This document shows positions 1 to 14,164 of a stretch of 64,000 bases of DNA, piece after piece. This stretch comes from Sinohyriopsis cumingii (Eukaryota; Mollusca; Bivalvia; Unionida; Unionidae). The first letter of the stretch is position 1. Each line of letters starts with the position of its first letter. The position numbers were made by a program, and so were the translations under genes. The notes under the pieces were generated by a model. That model saw only the letters and a list, made by a program, of their open reading frames with translations, was not told the DNA's origin and ran no database searches. The stretch covers positions 45,144,837-45,208,836 of the forward strand of contig CM068830.1 in assembly GCA_028554795.2 (NCBI GenBank), given 5' to 3'.

Positions 1-71
1 TAGAAGAATATGCTTCCCTAGGGTCAATGGAAGACCCGAATTATATATTTATATACCTATTCATATACTAG

Positions 72-72
<1 letters not shown>

Positions 73-142
<70 letters not shown>
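73..142. repeat. (TA)n microsatellite
   Basis: About 33 uninterrupted TA dinucleotides. Confidence 0.98.
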
Positions 143-2593
<2,451 letters not shown>

Positions 2594-3545
2594 GAGGTAA
2601 CGAATTTGTCAGTTACAACACTTTGCCTCTTAAGTATGAAACACTTTTGGACATAATATTTAAGAGTTTACGGTAGAATATTTTGGCTTTCCAAACAATC
2701 ATACATGTTAATCATATCAATAAATATAAGCGCAAGCAACTTACGACAATAAAGATAATTATTGCATTAATAAATATATAGTTTCTTGAGAGGTTTATTT
2801 CAGAGCCTTTCAGACTCTAAAGACAGAGCACAGTGTTGCCTGCACAAATGTTGAGTAAATATACAAACCAACACGGCTTTTTCTGCGAGAGAAAACAAAT
2901 GTATCTGAAGAATGTCAGCGTAGCCAGATCAAACAAAATCCTGCATTTTGATCGCTGGAAATTCTTCACAAAAAAGAAACCGCATTAGATTGATCAAGAC
3001 GTTACGAATGATAAAGCAGTTCGATGCATTCACAACTTCTGGGTTAATCCTTGTTTCGTAAAAGGTCGAGTTCGTTCCAATTTGTCTAATTTTCTGAGGT
3101 GAGGTAACGAATTTGCCAGTTACAACACTTTACCTCTAAAGTACGAAACACTTTTGGACATAATATTTAAGAGTTTACGGTAGAATATTTTGGCTTGACA
3201 AACATACACGCATGTTAATCATATCAATAAATATGAGCGCAGGCAGCTTACGACAATAAAGATAATCATTGAGAGGTTTATGTCAGAGCTTTAAAGACTC
3301 AAAGGACAGAGCACAATGTTGCCTGCACAAATGTTGAGTAAATATATGTCTTACCCCAATAGTTTCGAACATTTTTCTTGCCCTCAGTGAGCAAAAAGAA
3401 TGAAGACCCATTCAGACCAGCACGGCATTAGCCAGATCAAACAAAATCCTGCATTTTGTTCGCTGGAAATTCTTCACAATAAAGAAACTGCATTAGATTG
3501 ATCAAGACGTTACGAATGATAATGCAGTTCGATGCATTCGCAACA
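2594..3545. repeat. Tandem duplication, two copies of about 445 bp, period 507
   Basis: GAGGTAACGAATTTG at 2594 and 3101, CACTTTTGGACATAATATTT, CAGAGCACA(G/A)TGTTGCC and TTCGATGCATTC near 3020 and 3528 recur in order. The second copy gained a block around 3345-3430 and lost one corresponding to 2880-2925. No coding capacity recognised. Confidence 0.85.
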
Positions 3546-3554
3546 TTACAGGGC

Positions 3555-3558
<4 letters not shown>

Positions 3559-3588
<30 letters not shown>
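3559..3588. repeat. (TG)n microsatellite
   Basis: About 14 TG units directly after the second copy of the 507-bp duplication. Confidence 0.97.
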
Positions 3589-3730
3589 TAATCAATACAA
3601 CATGGACGACTACAGTGGAAGTCCGTAATGTACAGAATACTGTAAACGGAATGTTTAAATAACATTGATTCTAATAATTCGTTCTTTATTTATTTTTTAA
3701 ATCGTTGATTTTCTATGATATACCAAACCG

Positions 3731-4046
3731 TATGTGTGTGATGTAGATTTTTAACGTATTTTAAAACATTTAGTCATATCGTTACGATGTTTGCCGTGTG
3801 ACAGTTTATAGTGATGTCTATGACTGGGACATCATGCCGCAGACATGTAGCATGATGTCCCACAAAGTCACATTATACTGACACCAGGCAAACCAGTCCT
3901 AACACTAACCTCTTAATGTTGAGCGCCTAGCGAGGCAGCTGTTGACATCAGTTTTGTAAGTCTTTGATATGACTCGGCCGGGGTTCGAACCACCGACCTA
4001 CCGCATCCGAGGCGAACGACCTAACCACTTGGGCCACCGGAGCGGT
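3731..4046 (-). mobile_element. SINE-B copy 1
   Basis: A minus-strand tRNA-derived SINE, head at the right: GACCGCTCCGGTGGCCCAAG box A and GGTTCGAACCCC box B on the minus strand. The body contains the GGGACATCATGCT palindromic segment and CATCACTATAAACTG. The tail is TTAAAAATC followed by CA repeats. No clear target duplication. Confidence 0.88.
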
Positions 4047-4675
4047 CAATTTGTCAAAATAAAGATGCATGTAATTTGACCACTGCTGGAAGTCACAGAC
4101 GCGCATATCGCAATATTGGTTCGGGTACTCAGACATATACATATACAAGTCCCTGGCACAATTGGTTCGGGACTCGGACATGTACATAGACCATTCCTTA
4201 GTATTATAACCTGTTACATACGCAAACATGGGTCATTACGGGATAAAGTAAAATACAAAGTCATATCTTTAACGAAGGACTTTTATCTTCCGGCTGCAAA
4301 ATACAAGGTTTTCGACATCCGATAAGAATTGTATATATTTTGTGGTAATATCCGTAGGCCCTGATGACATGTAAGAAGAGAAAGTAACAATAGCGAAATA
4401 ATGCCTCGCCTGCGAAGTACGCTATGATACGTTTCGTAATGATTCAAAAAATAAATTATTGATGCCAGTGCTTTTGCTTCCGGTTTAAGATGATTCAATA
4501 AGCCCCAGTTTGACTTAACGTATGGGAGACAAAGAGCCAATCTGCTGAGTTTGCCAACAAGAACATGTATCTTCATGTTGCTGTCGAAATGCCGTGGATC
4601 TTATTAAATTGCGATATTTCTATGTGCTATGAATATCTCTGCATTTACCAAGTTTGACAGTAAGTGGTTAAGTAG

Positions 4676-4921
4676 TTGTTGTTATTCTAGGTTTAACGCC
4701 ATCTCTCAGTGCACCATAAGCTATACATGGCAGCCAGTATAAATGAAAGAAAAACCCCAGGGGCGGGGACGGTAAGAAACAAAACCCACTGGAAGCCACT
4801 GGAAAGATTTCTCACAGACCCACATTGACAGAGACAGGATTCAAACCCACGTGGGCAAACGTGAGATGGCAATGATCGGCAAAAATGAACCCTTCAGACC
4901 GCTCGGCCACCAGGGGCCCAA
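4676..4921 (-). mobile_element. Old SINE-A copy
   Basis: Recognised by GGTTTAACGCCATCTCTCAG, CTATACATGGCAGCCAGTAT, the GAACCCAC-type body and CGGCCACCAGGGGCCC at the tRNA-head end. More diverged than the copies at 7.7 and 15.4 kb. The flanks GTGGTTAAGTAG and GTGGTTAATGAAG suggest an eroded target duplication. Confidence 0.8.
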
Positions 4922-6521
4922 ACGTGGTTAATGAAGTGTCTAGATCTAGAGAGGTAACAAGATTAATGATGTGTCATGTGACCTAAAACTGACTTGAACA
5001 TGTAATAGCAGAGACGGGATTATTACACGTAAGTTGCTAAATAATACCGAATTATATGCGAGTTCAAAGCTATAATGGATGACCGGACTGCACAAAGTTG
5101 GTGATGAATCAACATAATGCATAGACAGTACGTCACTAAACATTTTACGTGCAGTTCTTTTGTGTGGTGTCATGCAGCTAAAGTGTCATTCTCAATCTCC
5201 TGAAATAACTTAAAATTAACGTTTTGCACATGACGTTTTATGGAGCAGCAAAGTCCTGAAACTGGCCTCTACTGCCCAGGTCGTGACTTTGTAAGAAAAT
5301 GCATTGCAGGAGATGATCAAAAAATTCTCCACTTACTGAAACCTTGTCGCGAACTTACTGGGTACGGTTAAGCACACACATATCTTAACAAGTGTATGTC
5401 TCCGTAGCATGAGATCGTAGCAGGTCTGCAGTATTTATTAATTTCCTAACAGCTATTATAGTAATTGTTTGACATCAGGCACAATTATTATATTAAATCT
5501 AATAATTATGTGAAATATACAAGGTTTAAATCAAATACAAATCAGCGATTTGTTCACATTTGAAGAAGAAAAAAAGCCCAAAGAAATAAATCCAATTTTT
5601 TATGGGATTTTCCGCTGGTAACCATGACTCTACAAGGTTCTAGTTCGTGCTTTAACTGTAATATCTATCACGCTGCTACAAAACATCTGGTTGTCCAAAT
5701 TATTATGCCAGTGCGAAGATAAAACTTTAAAATCCAAATTTAATTTAATGGACTCAAAGTGACAGAAGTAACATTCAATGTTTTAGTATTATTTCAGCAT
5801 TATTCACGATCAATGTAAATTGTACACAATAGCGATTTGATCTTGTAGTTGCTAAAATGATATCAGATGCCTGATGACATTAGTCTTCACTTAGACATAT
5901 TGTACATACAGTTAAGACAAAGATACTTTGACATTTCTAAACTGGGCAGCAAGCGGCACAAATGGGTCCGGGACCGATCACCTGGCTGACATTGGCCAAA
6001 TAGCGAAATTCAAGTGCAGTTGGCCAGGAAATCTGGTTTAGTGGGATAGATTTCTGGTAACATTTCTTTAGTGTTTAGTGTTTGCAGGTTACAAAAAAAT
6101 GTTTGCTACAATGTTTTATCAGACTACTGTCAGATTCGAATGAAAACTGCTGATCGGTCTTGCAATACAAGCTGTTTAAAGATTGTTCTAATTTTAGTAA
6201 CGACGGACATTTTTTAATCTGAACTGAAAAAGACTGAATAGGGCTTCAAGCAGGAATGTTTTCTGTGGAAATTGGCAAAAAGCTGTCTCAGTTTTTGAAC
6301 AACAGTCTTTAAATGTCGTGCCTGTTAATTGTTTTTATTTGGCTTTTTTTTTAAAGCAACGACAGTATTATATGATGGCTAATATGTACAATTGGTACAA
6401 TTTTTAAGACCTTCCTTGTCTGATACATGTGCAAGAGGTGCTGGATGATAATGGACAATGCGGAGTGTAAGACACAACCAGAGGCATGCCGTAATATTAT
6501 TTAGTATTACATCCATGTGAA
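4922..6521. other. No feature recognised
   Basis: About 1.6 kb of AT-rich, apparently single-copy sequence; no open frame above 75 codons and no repeat seen. Confidence 0.55.
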
Positions 6522-6558
6522 CCGCGCGCGCGCGCGTGTGTGTGTGTGTGTGTGTGTG
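6522..6558. repeat. (CG)n-(TG)n microsatellite
   Basis: Six to seven CG units followed by about 11 TG units: an unusual pure CG tract in otherwise AT-rich DNA, next to a SINE-B tail fragment. Confidence 0.95.
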
Positions 6559-6600
6559 ATTTGGATTTTTAATGTAGCTTTAACAATTCTGAGCTAAATG
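6559..6600 (-). mobile_element. SINE-B 3'-tail fragment
   Basis: ATTTGGATTTTTAATGTAGC followed by TTTAACAATTCTG next to a GT run matches only the terminal 40 bp of SINE-B. It may be a strongly 5'-truncated insertion. Confidence 0.6.
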
Positions 6601-7077
6601 TTTAATTATTTCAATAAGAACAAGGGTTATTTTTATGTGAACAATACCTATAAAATATCATTATTGTACATTTACTCAGTTATTTCGTACTTGGAGAAAT
6701 TTAGATGGACTTGGCTTTTCCATATTATTATTAAACCCTTAAATCATATTTTTGTTACAGCAGTGAACTTTGTCTAGTAACTCTCAAAAGCCACACAACT
6801 TTAACCAGCCACTATATGTCCTTGGTGGGAAATGTACGTGAAAGGGAGAGGGGGTCAGTGCTTGGGAGGGGGAGTTATTCAGGTAACATCGTTCAAGGTC
6901 TTCTTCAGATATATCGTATATCCACAGACTGTCTTAATAATAAAATGTCATTCACACCTGTTTGTATTAACATGTTTAGAAGACATCACAACAAAAATGT
7001 TTAAGTCAACGCCGTTCACATCACAATCAACTTATTCATTGGAGTGAAACTAAATACAAAGTCTTCTCAAATTTCAC

Positions 7078-7078
7078 T

Positions 7079-7170
<92 letters not shown>
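7078..7170. repeat. (TA)n microsatellite
   Basis: About 45 TA units with minor interruptions at the left end. Confidence 0.98.
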
Positions 7171-7173
<3 letters not shown>

Positions 7174-7516
7174 AACCGTTTTAATAAGCTCAGCGAAGTA
7201 CACAAATGCATGAAATGTACCTTTGACTAGACCCCATGGCTAATTATGTCTGGTTTTCAAATTCTTTCACACAAGTGTGGATATGTTGGTCGTCAGATAC
7301 ACACACTTCTCATTCCGAGCTACTTCAATTCAACACGTTTGAATCGAATCCACATATCAATGTCACCATTCGTACAAAATGAGTTGTGATAATAAGATTT
7401 TTCTATGTTTATGATCCCCAGATAGAGGTCAGACGGTCAGATAAGTACCATTTTGTTCGAATATTTTGCAAGTACTTTTAGAGACAACCCATGTCAATAC
7501 CTCCATCCCTTTAGTA

Positions 7517-7950
7517 CAGTGGTTCCCAACCTTTTTTGCCGCGACCATTAAAAATAGCTTTTCTGAGCCACACGACCACACTTCCACATTTTGGTAAGTA
7601 TTCCCAACCTAAAGAAATCCCTGGCGACCCTCCAGAAAGTCCTCCTGACCCTGATTTGGTTGTTGTTGTAGTAGGGTTTAACGCCATTTTTCAGCACACG
7701 ATAGGCTATACATGGCGGCCAGTATTAATGGTGGAGGAAGAACCCGGGAAAACCCCCGGAAAGAACCACCAACCCACGAGAAGCTACTGGCAAGCTTTCT
7801 TACATACCCACATTGGCCGAATCTGAGACTCGAACCCACGCAGACAGAGGTGAGATGGCAGTGATCCGTAACGGAGAGCGCGTTAGACCACTCGGCCACT
7901 CAGGGCCCCCACCCTGATTTGGGTTGCGACCTGCAGGTTGGGAACCAATG
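7517..7950. mobile_element. hAT-type MITE with CAGTGGTTCCCAACC ends
   Basis: Left end CAGTGGTTCCCAACCTTTTT and right end complementary to CATTGGTTCCCAACCTGC form the terminal inverted repeats typical of hAT MITEs. The flanking octamers CTTTAGTA and CCTCAGAA agree at 5 of 8 positions, consistent with an old 8-bp target duplication. A SINE-A (7660-7910) interrupts it; without that the MITE is about 170 bp. Confidence 0.75.
7660..7910 (-). mobile_element. SINE-A inside a hAT-type MITE
   Basis: Full-length SINE-A (minus strand; tRNA head at the right, CAA-type tail at the left), flanked by the perfect 12-bp duplication ACCCTGATTTGG at 7648-7659 and 7911-7922. Box A and box B are well kept. Confidence 0.93.
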
Positions 7951-8275
7951 CCTCAGAAGTAACCAAGCTACCCCTACCTTAATATATATTGCTATAATGT
8001 TTGCTGCCACATTCAACACAACTGTTTCTTGTAAAACAAAATTTATAATAGAAGCAAACTCCATGAAATTAATATCTTCCATCTATCACTGATTTGGTTT
8101 GAGAATAATTAAATTGATGTAGCCTGTGGTGTTGTACTGTGGCTGACACTAAACAGTGACTTATACTTTCACAAGTCCATTCACACAAGTGTGGATTTGT
8201 TGGTCGTCCATCATGCACAATTTACATTCAGAACTACTTAATTACAATAAGTGTTTGAATCAATTCTGATCTGCC

Positions 8276-9008
8276 CTTTCTCTACACTGCGAGGTGTTTA
8301 TTCACATAACTTGCTTTAAACCAATAACAAATGTGAAATGTCTTTTAAGAAGTGGCAAATAATGCATGCTTCATGTGTTTTACCACCATAACTGCATTCT
8401 ACATTACCCATGATTTGTATTTTATGTGACATTTTATGTGACTCATAGTCTAACATTTTTTCACTTTGCGTAACTGTTGTTTATGTATGCAACGTCCACA
8501 TTACCGTCATGACACATTTTACTGTCGACTTCCTGTACTTTATCCTAATAACATTTATAAGCATTTTCAAGAGAAACTGTTATGAAGTAACGTTTGCTGA
8601 ACGAGAAAACTTAATGAGACGTAAAACTTCCTGTTCAAAGATATTAAAAATGAAACATCACATTCCTTTCCGCATCTTCGCAAATTCAGGTGTAATTTCA
8701 CTTTTTTCCCTAGGACTTCAAAGGTTTCAAGGGAGGCAGCTAGGATTATTATTACAACTTTTACATACACTAATAGAGATTATCTACCCTTTTGCAGTTA
8801 TAAAATTCAAAAACTTAAAGAAAAGAAAAATAAAGAAGTAATGTGTATGCAAAGTGCCCGAAAACGGACCTAAACACAAACCTAATAAGTGACTGACAGA
8901 CTCACAGCTGTACTGACGGGCAAGCAGATAGCCATCTGTAACACTGTATGCATCACCAATGTTGTAGTAAGGCACACAAAAACACAATGAACATCCTACA
9001 CAGAATTA
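8276..9008. other. No gene recognised
   Basis: Contains an open frame of 110 codons (8509-8841, plus) with Phe/Ile/Lys-rich composition and no recognisable motif; probably chance. Confidence 0.5.
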
Positions 9009-9011
9009 ATA

Positions 9012-9047
<36 letters not shown>

Positions 9048-9351
9048 GACTTTGTATAGAGCCTAATCTTTAGAAGCTATAAGCACTATACAACATTAGA
9101 TAACACCTATAAGATAAAAAACATATATAATGATATGATTACAGAAACAAACACCATGCAATTAGAAAACATAAAAACATGCTGCAAATGTTTAAGGTAG
9201 GAAACATTATTAGGCTTTAAGTTTGTTCTTGCATTCGAAATAAGTGAGTTTTGAGAGCACTCTTGAATGGGATCACTGTGTCTTTGTGTCTAAGTTCAGT
9301 GGGCAATTCATTCCACGTTGCTGGGCTCTGGTATGCAAAAGAACGATGTCC

Positions 9352-10900
9352 CTATAACTTTGTTTTCGTAGTGGGAATAATGAGTATACGATTGTCAGAA
9401 GTGGAGCGTAAGTATCTTGCTGGTGGGTACACATGGGTGAGGTCGGATAGGTATGTTGGACTGGAGACCATCAGTGAAACGTAGCAAAGAAAACAAATTT
9501 TGTGTTTGATTCTGGATCGAATGGATGGCCAGTATAGGGTACAGAGCAGCGGGGAGGTGTGTTCTGATCGTGGTACTCTAAGTATGATCCGAGCAGCTGT
9601 GTTTTGAACTTTTTGAAGTTTCTGGAGTAGATATTGAGATGAACCAGACAAAATTGAGTTACAATAGTCCAGTCTTGAAAGTACTAATGAACATACGTGT
9701 TTTAGTGGCATCAACTGAAAGATATTTGCGAATCGAGCTGATGCGTCTCAGCTCAAAATATGCAGCCTTGCATATGTTCATGACATGTTGGTGCAATGTG
9801 AAAGTACTGTCCAGAGAACCACCTAGGTTTCGTACTGATTGTGTGAATTTAATGTTGGTGTTGCTGATATTTATTGTTTGAGGTAAAGGATGTGAATGAG
9901 AAAGTCTTTGTGTTGTGATCAGAATGGCCTCAGTTTTATCATCATTCATCTGCAGCTTGTTACAAGTCATCCATAATTTCACATCAGAAATGCACCTCTC
10001 TACACCTTGGATGGTAGCATCAACTTCAGTTGGGTGGCTAGATTTGTATATAGCGTACAATAGGTGAGACACTGGATGATGATCTATGACACGTGAGAGC
10101 GGCTGAGTGTATAGAATGAAGAGAACAGATCCAAGAACAGACCCCTGTGGAACACCACAACATAGATCAACTGGGCTGGAGTGTATTCCATTTGCAGACA
10201 CAATTTGTGTTCTGTTGACCAAGTAGGACTTGAACCACAGTAAGGCTGTATCATGAATGCCAAATACATGCTGGAGAAGGTGACGTAATATATCATGGTC
10301 TATTGTGTCAAATGCTGCAGACAAATCAAGGAGGGTGAGGACTGTAATCTTTCCACTATCCAACGCAGAGAGAATGTCATTAACTGCTTTTAGAAGAGTA
10401 GTTTCAGTACTGTGGCAAGGGCGATATGCAGATAGTACATTGCTAAAAAGACTTTGAATTCAGATGAGATACAAGCTGGGATAGAACTATCTTTTCTAAG
10501 ATTTTCGATATGAATGGGAGATTAGAAACTGGGCAGTAGTTCTTTAAATCGTTATGGTCGAGTGTTGGTGTCTTTAGCAGAGGCTTTCAATGGCAGTTTT
10601 GAAAAACGATGGGAATTCCCCGGATGAGAGAGAGGTATTAATAACATCAGTTAGTGAAAGCAATACTGGATCTAAGCACTCAAGTAGCAGTGATGTTGGA
10701 ATTGGATCAAGTTCACATGACTTTGGTGCACTCTTCATCACGATTGTACGTACGAAATCCATAGAGACAGGTTTAAATGTTGCTAATGGTTGCCGCTCAA
10801 ATTCTGTATCCCAACTGTATTGTGACGACGAGTCAGTTTGAAATTGTGGTGTCAAGCTTATCTCTAATGGTTTGTACTTTGACACGGAAGAAATTTGCAA
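9352..10900 (-). pseudogene. Reverse transcriptase and C-terminal domain of LINE copy 1
   Basis: 10900-10574 carries the RT N-terminal block (VMKSAPKSCELDPIPTSLLL, DVINTSL). 10363-9659 carries the palm (LDLSAAFDTIDHD, GVPQGSVLG) and the thumb. 9714-9352 carries the post-RT region, ending with LTHVYPPARYLRS. The catalytic YADD pair is missing and frames change between blocks, so the copy is dead. Confidence 0.88.
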
Positions 10901-11183
10901 ACATGTCCAGAAGGTCGACTGGAGAAAAGGCAGTTGGAAGTGGTGTAGATTTGTTCCTTGACATTAGCTTGTTAGTAATCTTGAAGAGCTCTTTGCAGCT
11001 AGAACTTTCCATGATCTTAGTAGTGTAGTTGGCTGATTTCACTGCATGGACTATATTTGTGACATTCTTCTTAACGGCTTCATAGATTTGCTTATGAATA
11101 GTGAGTCTGGTGGAAAGCCAAAGCCTCTCAGCTTTACGGTGGTCTCTGTTATCAGTGCGAAGCTGGTCCCTAATACTGCTATA

Positions 11184-11877
11184 CTATGGAAAACACTTTT
11201 GAATTGATACTCTGCACTTGGTAGCTGGGGAATGTTTGTCGAGCAATGAACGCAGGCAGTTTTCGAGTTGTTCTGCTGTAGGAGGTAAGCAAGTTGTTAG
11301 GTTTGCTTGGATATCATGTATTACTTTGGTTCTATTTATCATACGGAGGTTTCTCTTAGTAGCAGATAAAGGTGGAGGGTTAGGGACTGATACGTCAAGA
11401 TGGCATATTATGCATAGGTGATCTGATGGCAAGTTCATAGGACCGTAGAATGTTATCATCAGGTCTATGAAGAATCCAGTCTAAAATGTGACAATGTTTA
11501 TGGGTGGGTTGGTTAACTGACTGTTTCAGGTTGAAAACATTAATGGAATCTAGGAGTTTTTATGTGTTTGGGTTTCCGGGACATTCAGAGTGAAAGTTGA
11601 AATCTCCAAGAAAATTCAGGTTGCCACCTATCGAATTCCCATACTCCAGGAGATTCGGAAACTGTTCCAAAAAGAGAGATTCAGTCAGCTTGTTTTTTCT
11701 ACTAGGAGGAGGGCGGTATAAGCGAAAAAAGTGGACTGACCTTTGCTCCAGTGTGAGTGTGGTCTGGACTAGTTCAAACGATGTGTGGTCGAAATTGAAA
11801 GTTGTGGTGTGGTACAGCCATTCCTGTAATGCAGACATGGTTGGAAATATATGTCTAGTTATGCACAAATAATGCAA
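11184..11877 (-). pseudogene. AP-endonuclease part of LINE copy 1
   Basis: Frame 11877-11560 contains LEQRSVHFFRLYRPPPSRKN and NFLGDFNFH, the Asp/Asn active-site strand of the retrotransposon endonuclease. Frame 11459-11184 contains LPSDHLCIICHLDV, the SDH motif. The two lie in different frames. The N-terminal third of the endonuclease is absent because of 5' truncation. Confidence 0.8.
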
Positions 11878-12012
11878 TGAATTTTTCCATTAATTATGCA
11901 GAATAAATTTTCATAGATTGCAAGGTTTCTGCAACAAAAACAAAATGTTGTGTCCCAATGATGATTTTGTTATTATCAACACTAGGACTCGGCTCCAATT
12001 TACAAATCTAAC

Positions 12013-12238
12013 TACCATATGTACTCGCCTATAAATCGAGTCCAACTGCGGACACCATATACCCAGATCTGCTATCCCAAAGTGCAAAGACAGATCGGGG
12101 TCTATTTTGTTTGTTCTACAGATTACTCATAACAAACTGCAAAAACCCAGATCTACTGGGACATTATGCTTTGACATATTTGAGTGTGCAGTTTGTAGTA
12201 GGACTATACGTATAAACAAGTACATACCGTACTGACAA
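12013..12238. mobile_element. MITE-1 copy, ends inverted
   Basis: TACCATATGTACTCGCCTAT at the left is complemented by the right end (minus strand TACGGTATGTACTTGTTTAT). The similarity continues inward for about 40 bp on each side, to AACTGC. No coding capacity. It abuts the 5' side of the Gmr1-like LTR. Confidence 0.65.
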
Positions 12239-12273
12239 TAAAATGTCAGAAAACCTTGAAAACTGATACCCAT

Positions 12274-12987
12274 TATTACGTATATCTATATATTTGTAAC
12301 AGGATTCTTTGGTACATGATTTTATATAATTTTATAAATTTTTATTCGTGGCTGTAAATCGTAGTAATTTCTCATTATCTTTAGTTAGATTTTGCCTATG
12401 TGACTAGGGTCTATTTTAGAAATATTAAGAGCGTAAAATTACATAGGATCTATAAATAGATGCTTTAGTATGTGCTGTCAATGACTAATAATAGTCTTAA
12501 TGATAAGAATTGTTGGCGACTTTGGGTTAATTTCTCATTGGATGCATGTGTTTAGACGGTTATAAAAAAAATTAAGTAATTTTCCATTAGTTGGGCTACG
12601 TCGCGTGAATGGGCATTTCGATAAAATAATGAGCAGTATGATTTGTCACGTTCGGGTATGTTGTGAAATATAGTCATATTAGAAGGTGTTTATAAGGAGA
12701 GAACTGAGCAATCAGATTAATACCTATTTTGGAGTCATTCTTAATTCTTGTGTTCCTGTTGTAAATCTGCAGACGTGTTTTATGTTGTACTTTGATAGTC
12801 GGAACTCTTCATTCTTTTTGGAATTTCATAGAACTTTATCAAGATTGTTTTGGATTCACTTCATAATACTATAAGTTCTTTCCATATGTTCTTTTTATAG
12901 CTTTGATGATTAAATTATTTAAGATTTACTAAACCTTTTAGTTTTGCTTCTTTCTGTTCCAAAGTTTATGATCATAGAGTCGTACGA
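12274..12987 (+). repeat. 5' LTR of the Gmr1-like element
   Basis: About 714 bp, matching 22011-22887 in collinear blocks: TATGTATATCTATA near the start, GACTAGGGTCT, TATAAATAGATGCTT (a plausible TATA box), GAGAGAACTGAG and CAGACGTGTT. The degenerate left end corresponds to TGTTATGTAT in the other copy. It lacks about 165 bp that the 3' LTR carries at roughly 22525-22690. Confidence 0.8.
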
Positions 12988-12991
12988 AAAC

Positions 12992-13009
12992 TGGGGTTTC
13001 GTCATGGGT
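12992..13009 (+). promoter_or_regulatory. Degenerate primer-binding site, tRNA-Pro-like
   Basis: Four or five nt after the 5' LTR the sequence reads TGGGGTTTCGTCATGGG, resembling the TGGGGGCTCGTCCGGG class of primer sites complementary to tRNA-Pro. It is degraded, so the tRNA assignment is tentative. Confidence 0.45.
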
Positions 13010-13375
13010 ATGAATTTTAGAAATATTAAAACTGTTTTGAAATTTATATTCATTTTTTTTGTGGAATTTTATTAGTCCCTGTTCTTTTAATTTTACATAC
13101 TGAAACCTACATGTTTTCACAACGTCATCTAAAGTGGAGAACTTTATTTTAAACCCTACCCGGGAACGGGTCGAGTCCTTGAAAAAGGATAAACTGCTCC
13201 AACATACCAGACAAAATAATCTTTCTGAGGCAAAGCCATCTTTGTTAAACCAAGAATAAAAAATATTTTGGTTCAATATTTGGTAGAAAAGCATATTTTG
13301 GATGAAAGTGCAAGTCTCCATCTGGCTCTAACTTGCAAGATCCTCAGTTGAAATTAAAATACAAGAATTAAATGG

Positions 13376-14030
13376 AGTTAAGAAAACTCGAGCTTCAAAT
13401 GCAAGAAGGAAACAGATAAATTCAAAAAGAGAAAGAAATGGATATTAAATTACAAATGCAAATGCAGGAAAAAGAGAAGATGAGTCAAAAAAGCAATTAC
13501 AAACGCTGAAAAAAGAGAGACAAATTAAGAAGGAAGAAAGAGATACAAATGAAATTGCAAATACAAAAAAGGAGATGGAAATTTCAATAAAAATTACAAG
13601 AATTATAACTAGCAAGCATAAAGCACACTGCTCATGAAAGTTAAGGTTTTGATGTAGCAAAAAAAAGTTAGTACCTCCTTTTAAAGAAAAAGATGTTGAT
13701 CAATATTTTTTCTCATTTGAAAAAAAAAGAGAATTTAAAACGGCCAAAAGGGCAATGGACTTTGTTATTATAAAGTATTTTTTGACAAAGCTCGTGAAGT
13801 TTATATTTAATTCTTAGTAGAAGCAAGTGCTGATTATGGTTTGGTCATGGAATGTATCTTGAAGGGTTACGAGTTGGTACCCGAGCCATGTCAACAAAGG
13901 TTTCGGAATTGCAAAAATGAAAATGACCAAACACATGTCGAGTTTGCTGGGGACAAGGATCAGCTATTTGATAGGTGGAGTGCATCTAAAAGGATTGATA
14001 AATAAATGAATGTCAGAGCTGCTCCAATTG
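13376..14030 (+). pseudogene. Gag relic with SCAN-like core (Gmr1-like element)
   Basis: Frameshifted reading on the plus strand. It starts with a Lys/Glu/Gln-rich coiled-coil segment (13.38-13.62 kb, full of MQ, EKE and KLQ) and continues with a block reading VPPF, YFFS, a disrupted WTLL region, SADYG, and an ELVPEPCQQRFRNCKNENDQTHVEF-type block that is open for part of its length near 13.86-13.94 kb. This is the layout of Gmr1-like Gag proteins, whose central domain is the recognised ancestor of the vertebrate SCAN domain. No continuous ORF remains. Assignment rests on motif order recalled from the family, not on a search. Confidence 0.6.
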
Positions 14031-14164
14031 TTTTTCGTTGTCAGAGGTCAAGGTCATGATTATATGTTTTGAAAACAATACATTTGTGGGTCAAAAAACC
14101 CTAGTCGGACATTATTATGGAGAACTATGAAACATTAATACTGAAAGATTCTATACCAATTATT

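Larger units (their letters stand above)
7262..8275. repeat. Pair of about 90-bp direct repeats 915 bp apart
   Basis: 7262-7352 and 8177-8270 share TTCACACAAGTGTGGAT, TGTTGGTCGTC, AACTACTT-type and GTTTGAATC blocks in the same order. The hAT-type MITE lies between them. Identity unknown. Confidence 0.55.
9009..11877 (-). mobile_element. 5'-truncated CR1/L2-like non-LTR retrotransposon, copy 1
   Basis: Minus-strand remnants in order: AP-endonuclease (11877-11184, GDFNFH and SDH motifs), linker, reverse transcriptase (10900-9659) and the post-RT domain (9714-9352, LDYCNSILSG...LQKVQNTAARII). RT reads LTLLDLSAAFDTIDHDIL, WFKSYLVNRTQ and GVPQGSVLGSVLF, but the YADD box has decayed to YAIY. The 3' end is a TAA/ATT trinucleotide tail at 9009-9044. 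The coding frame is broken at least five times, and the 5' end is cut inside the endonuclease. The clade call (CR1/L2/Rex group) rests on the DLSAAFDTIDH and LDYCN motifs and is provisional. Confidence 0.88.

Noticed and set aside
3960..4046. Possible tRNA genes at the box A/box B sequences of the seven SINE-B copies
   Set aside because: Each is attached to the same SINE body and CA tail, most with target duplications; these are SINE heads, not free tRNA genes.
8509..8841. 110-codon plus-strand frame as a small protein gene
   Set aside because: Low-complexity AT-driven composition, no motif, no nearby exon or conserved context.
13445..13660. 71-codon minus-strand hydrophobic frame
   Set aside because: Antisense shadow of the Lys/Glu/Gln-rich coiled-coil segment of the Gmr1-like Gag.
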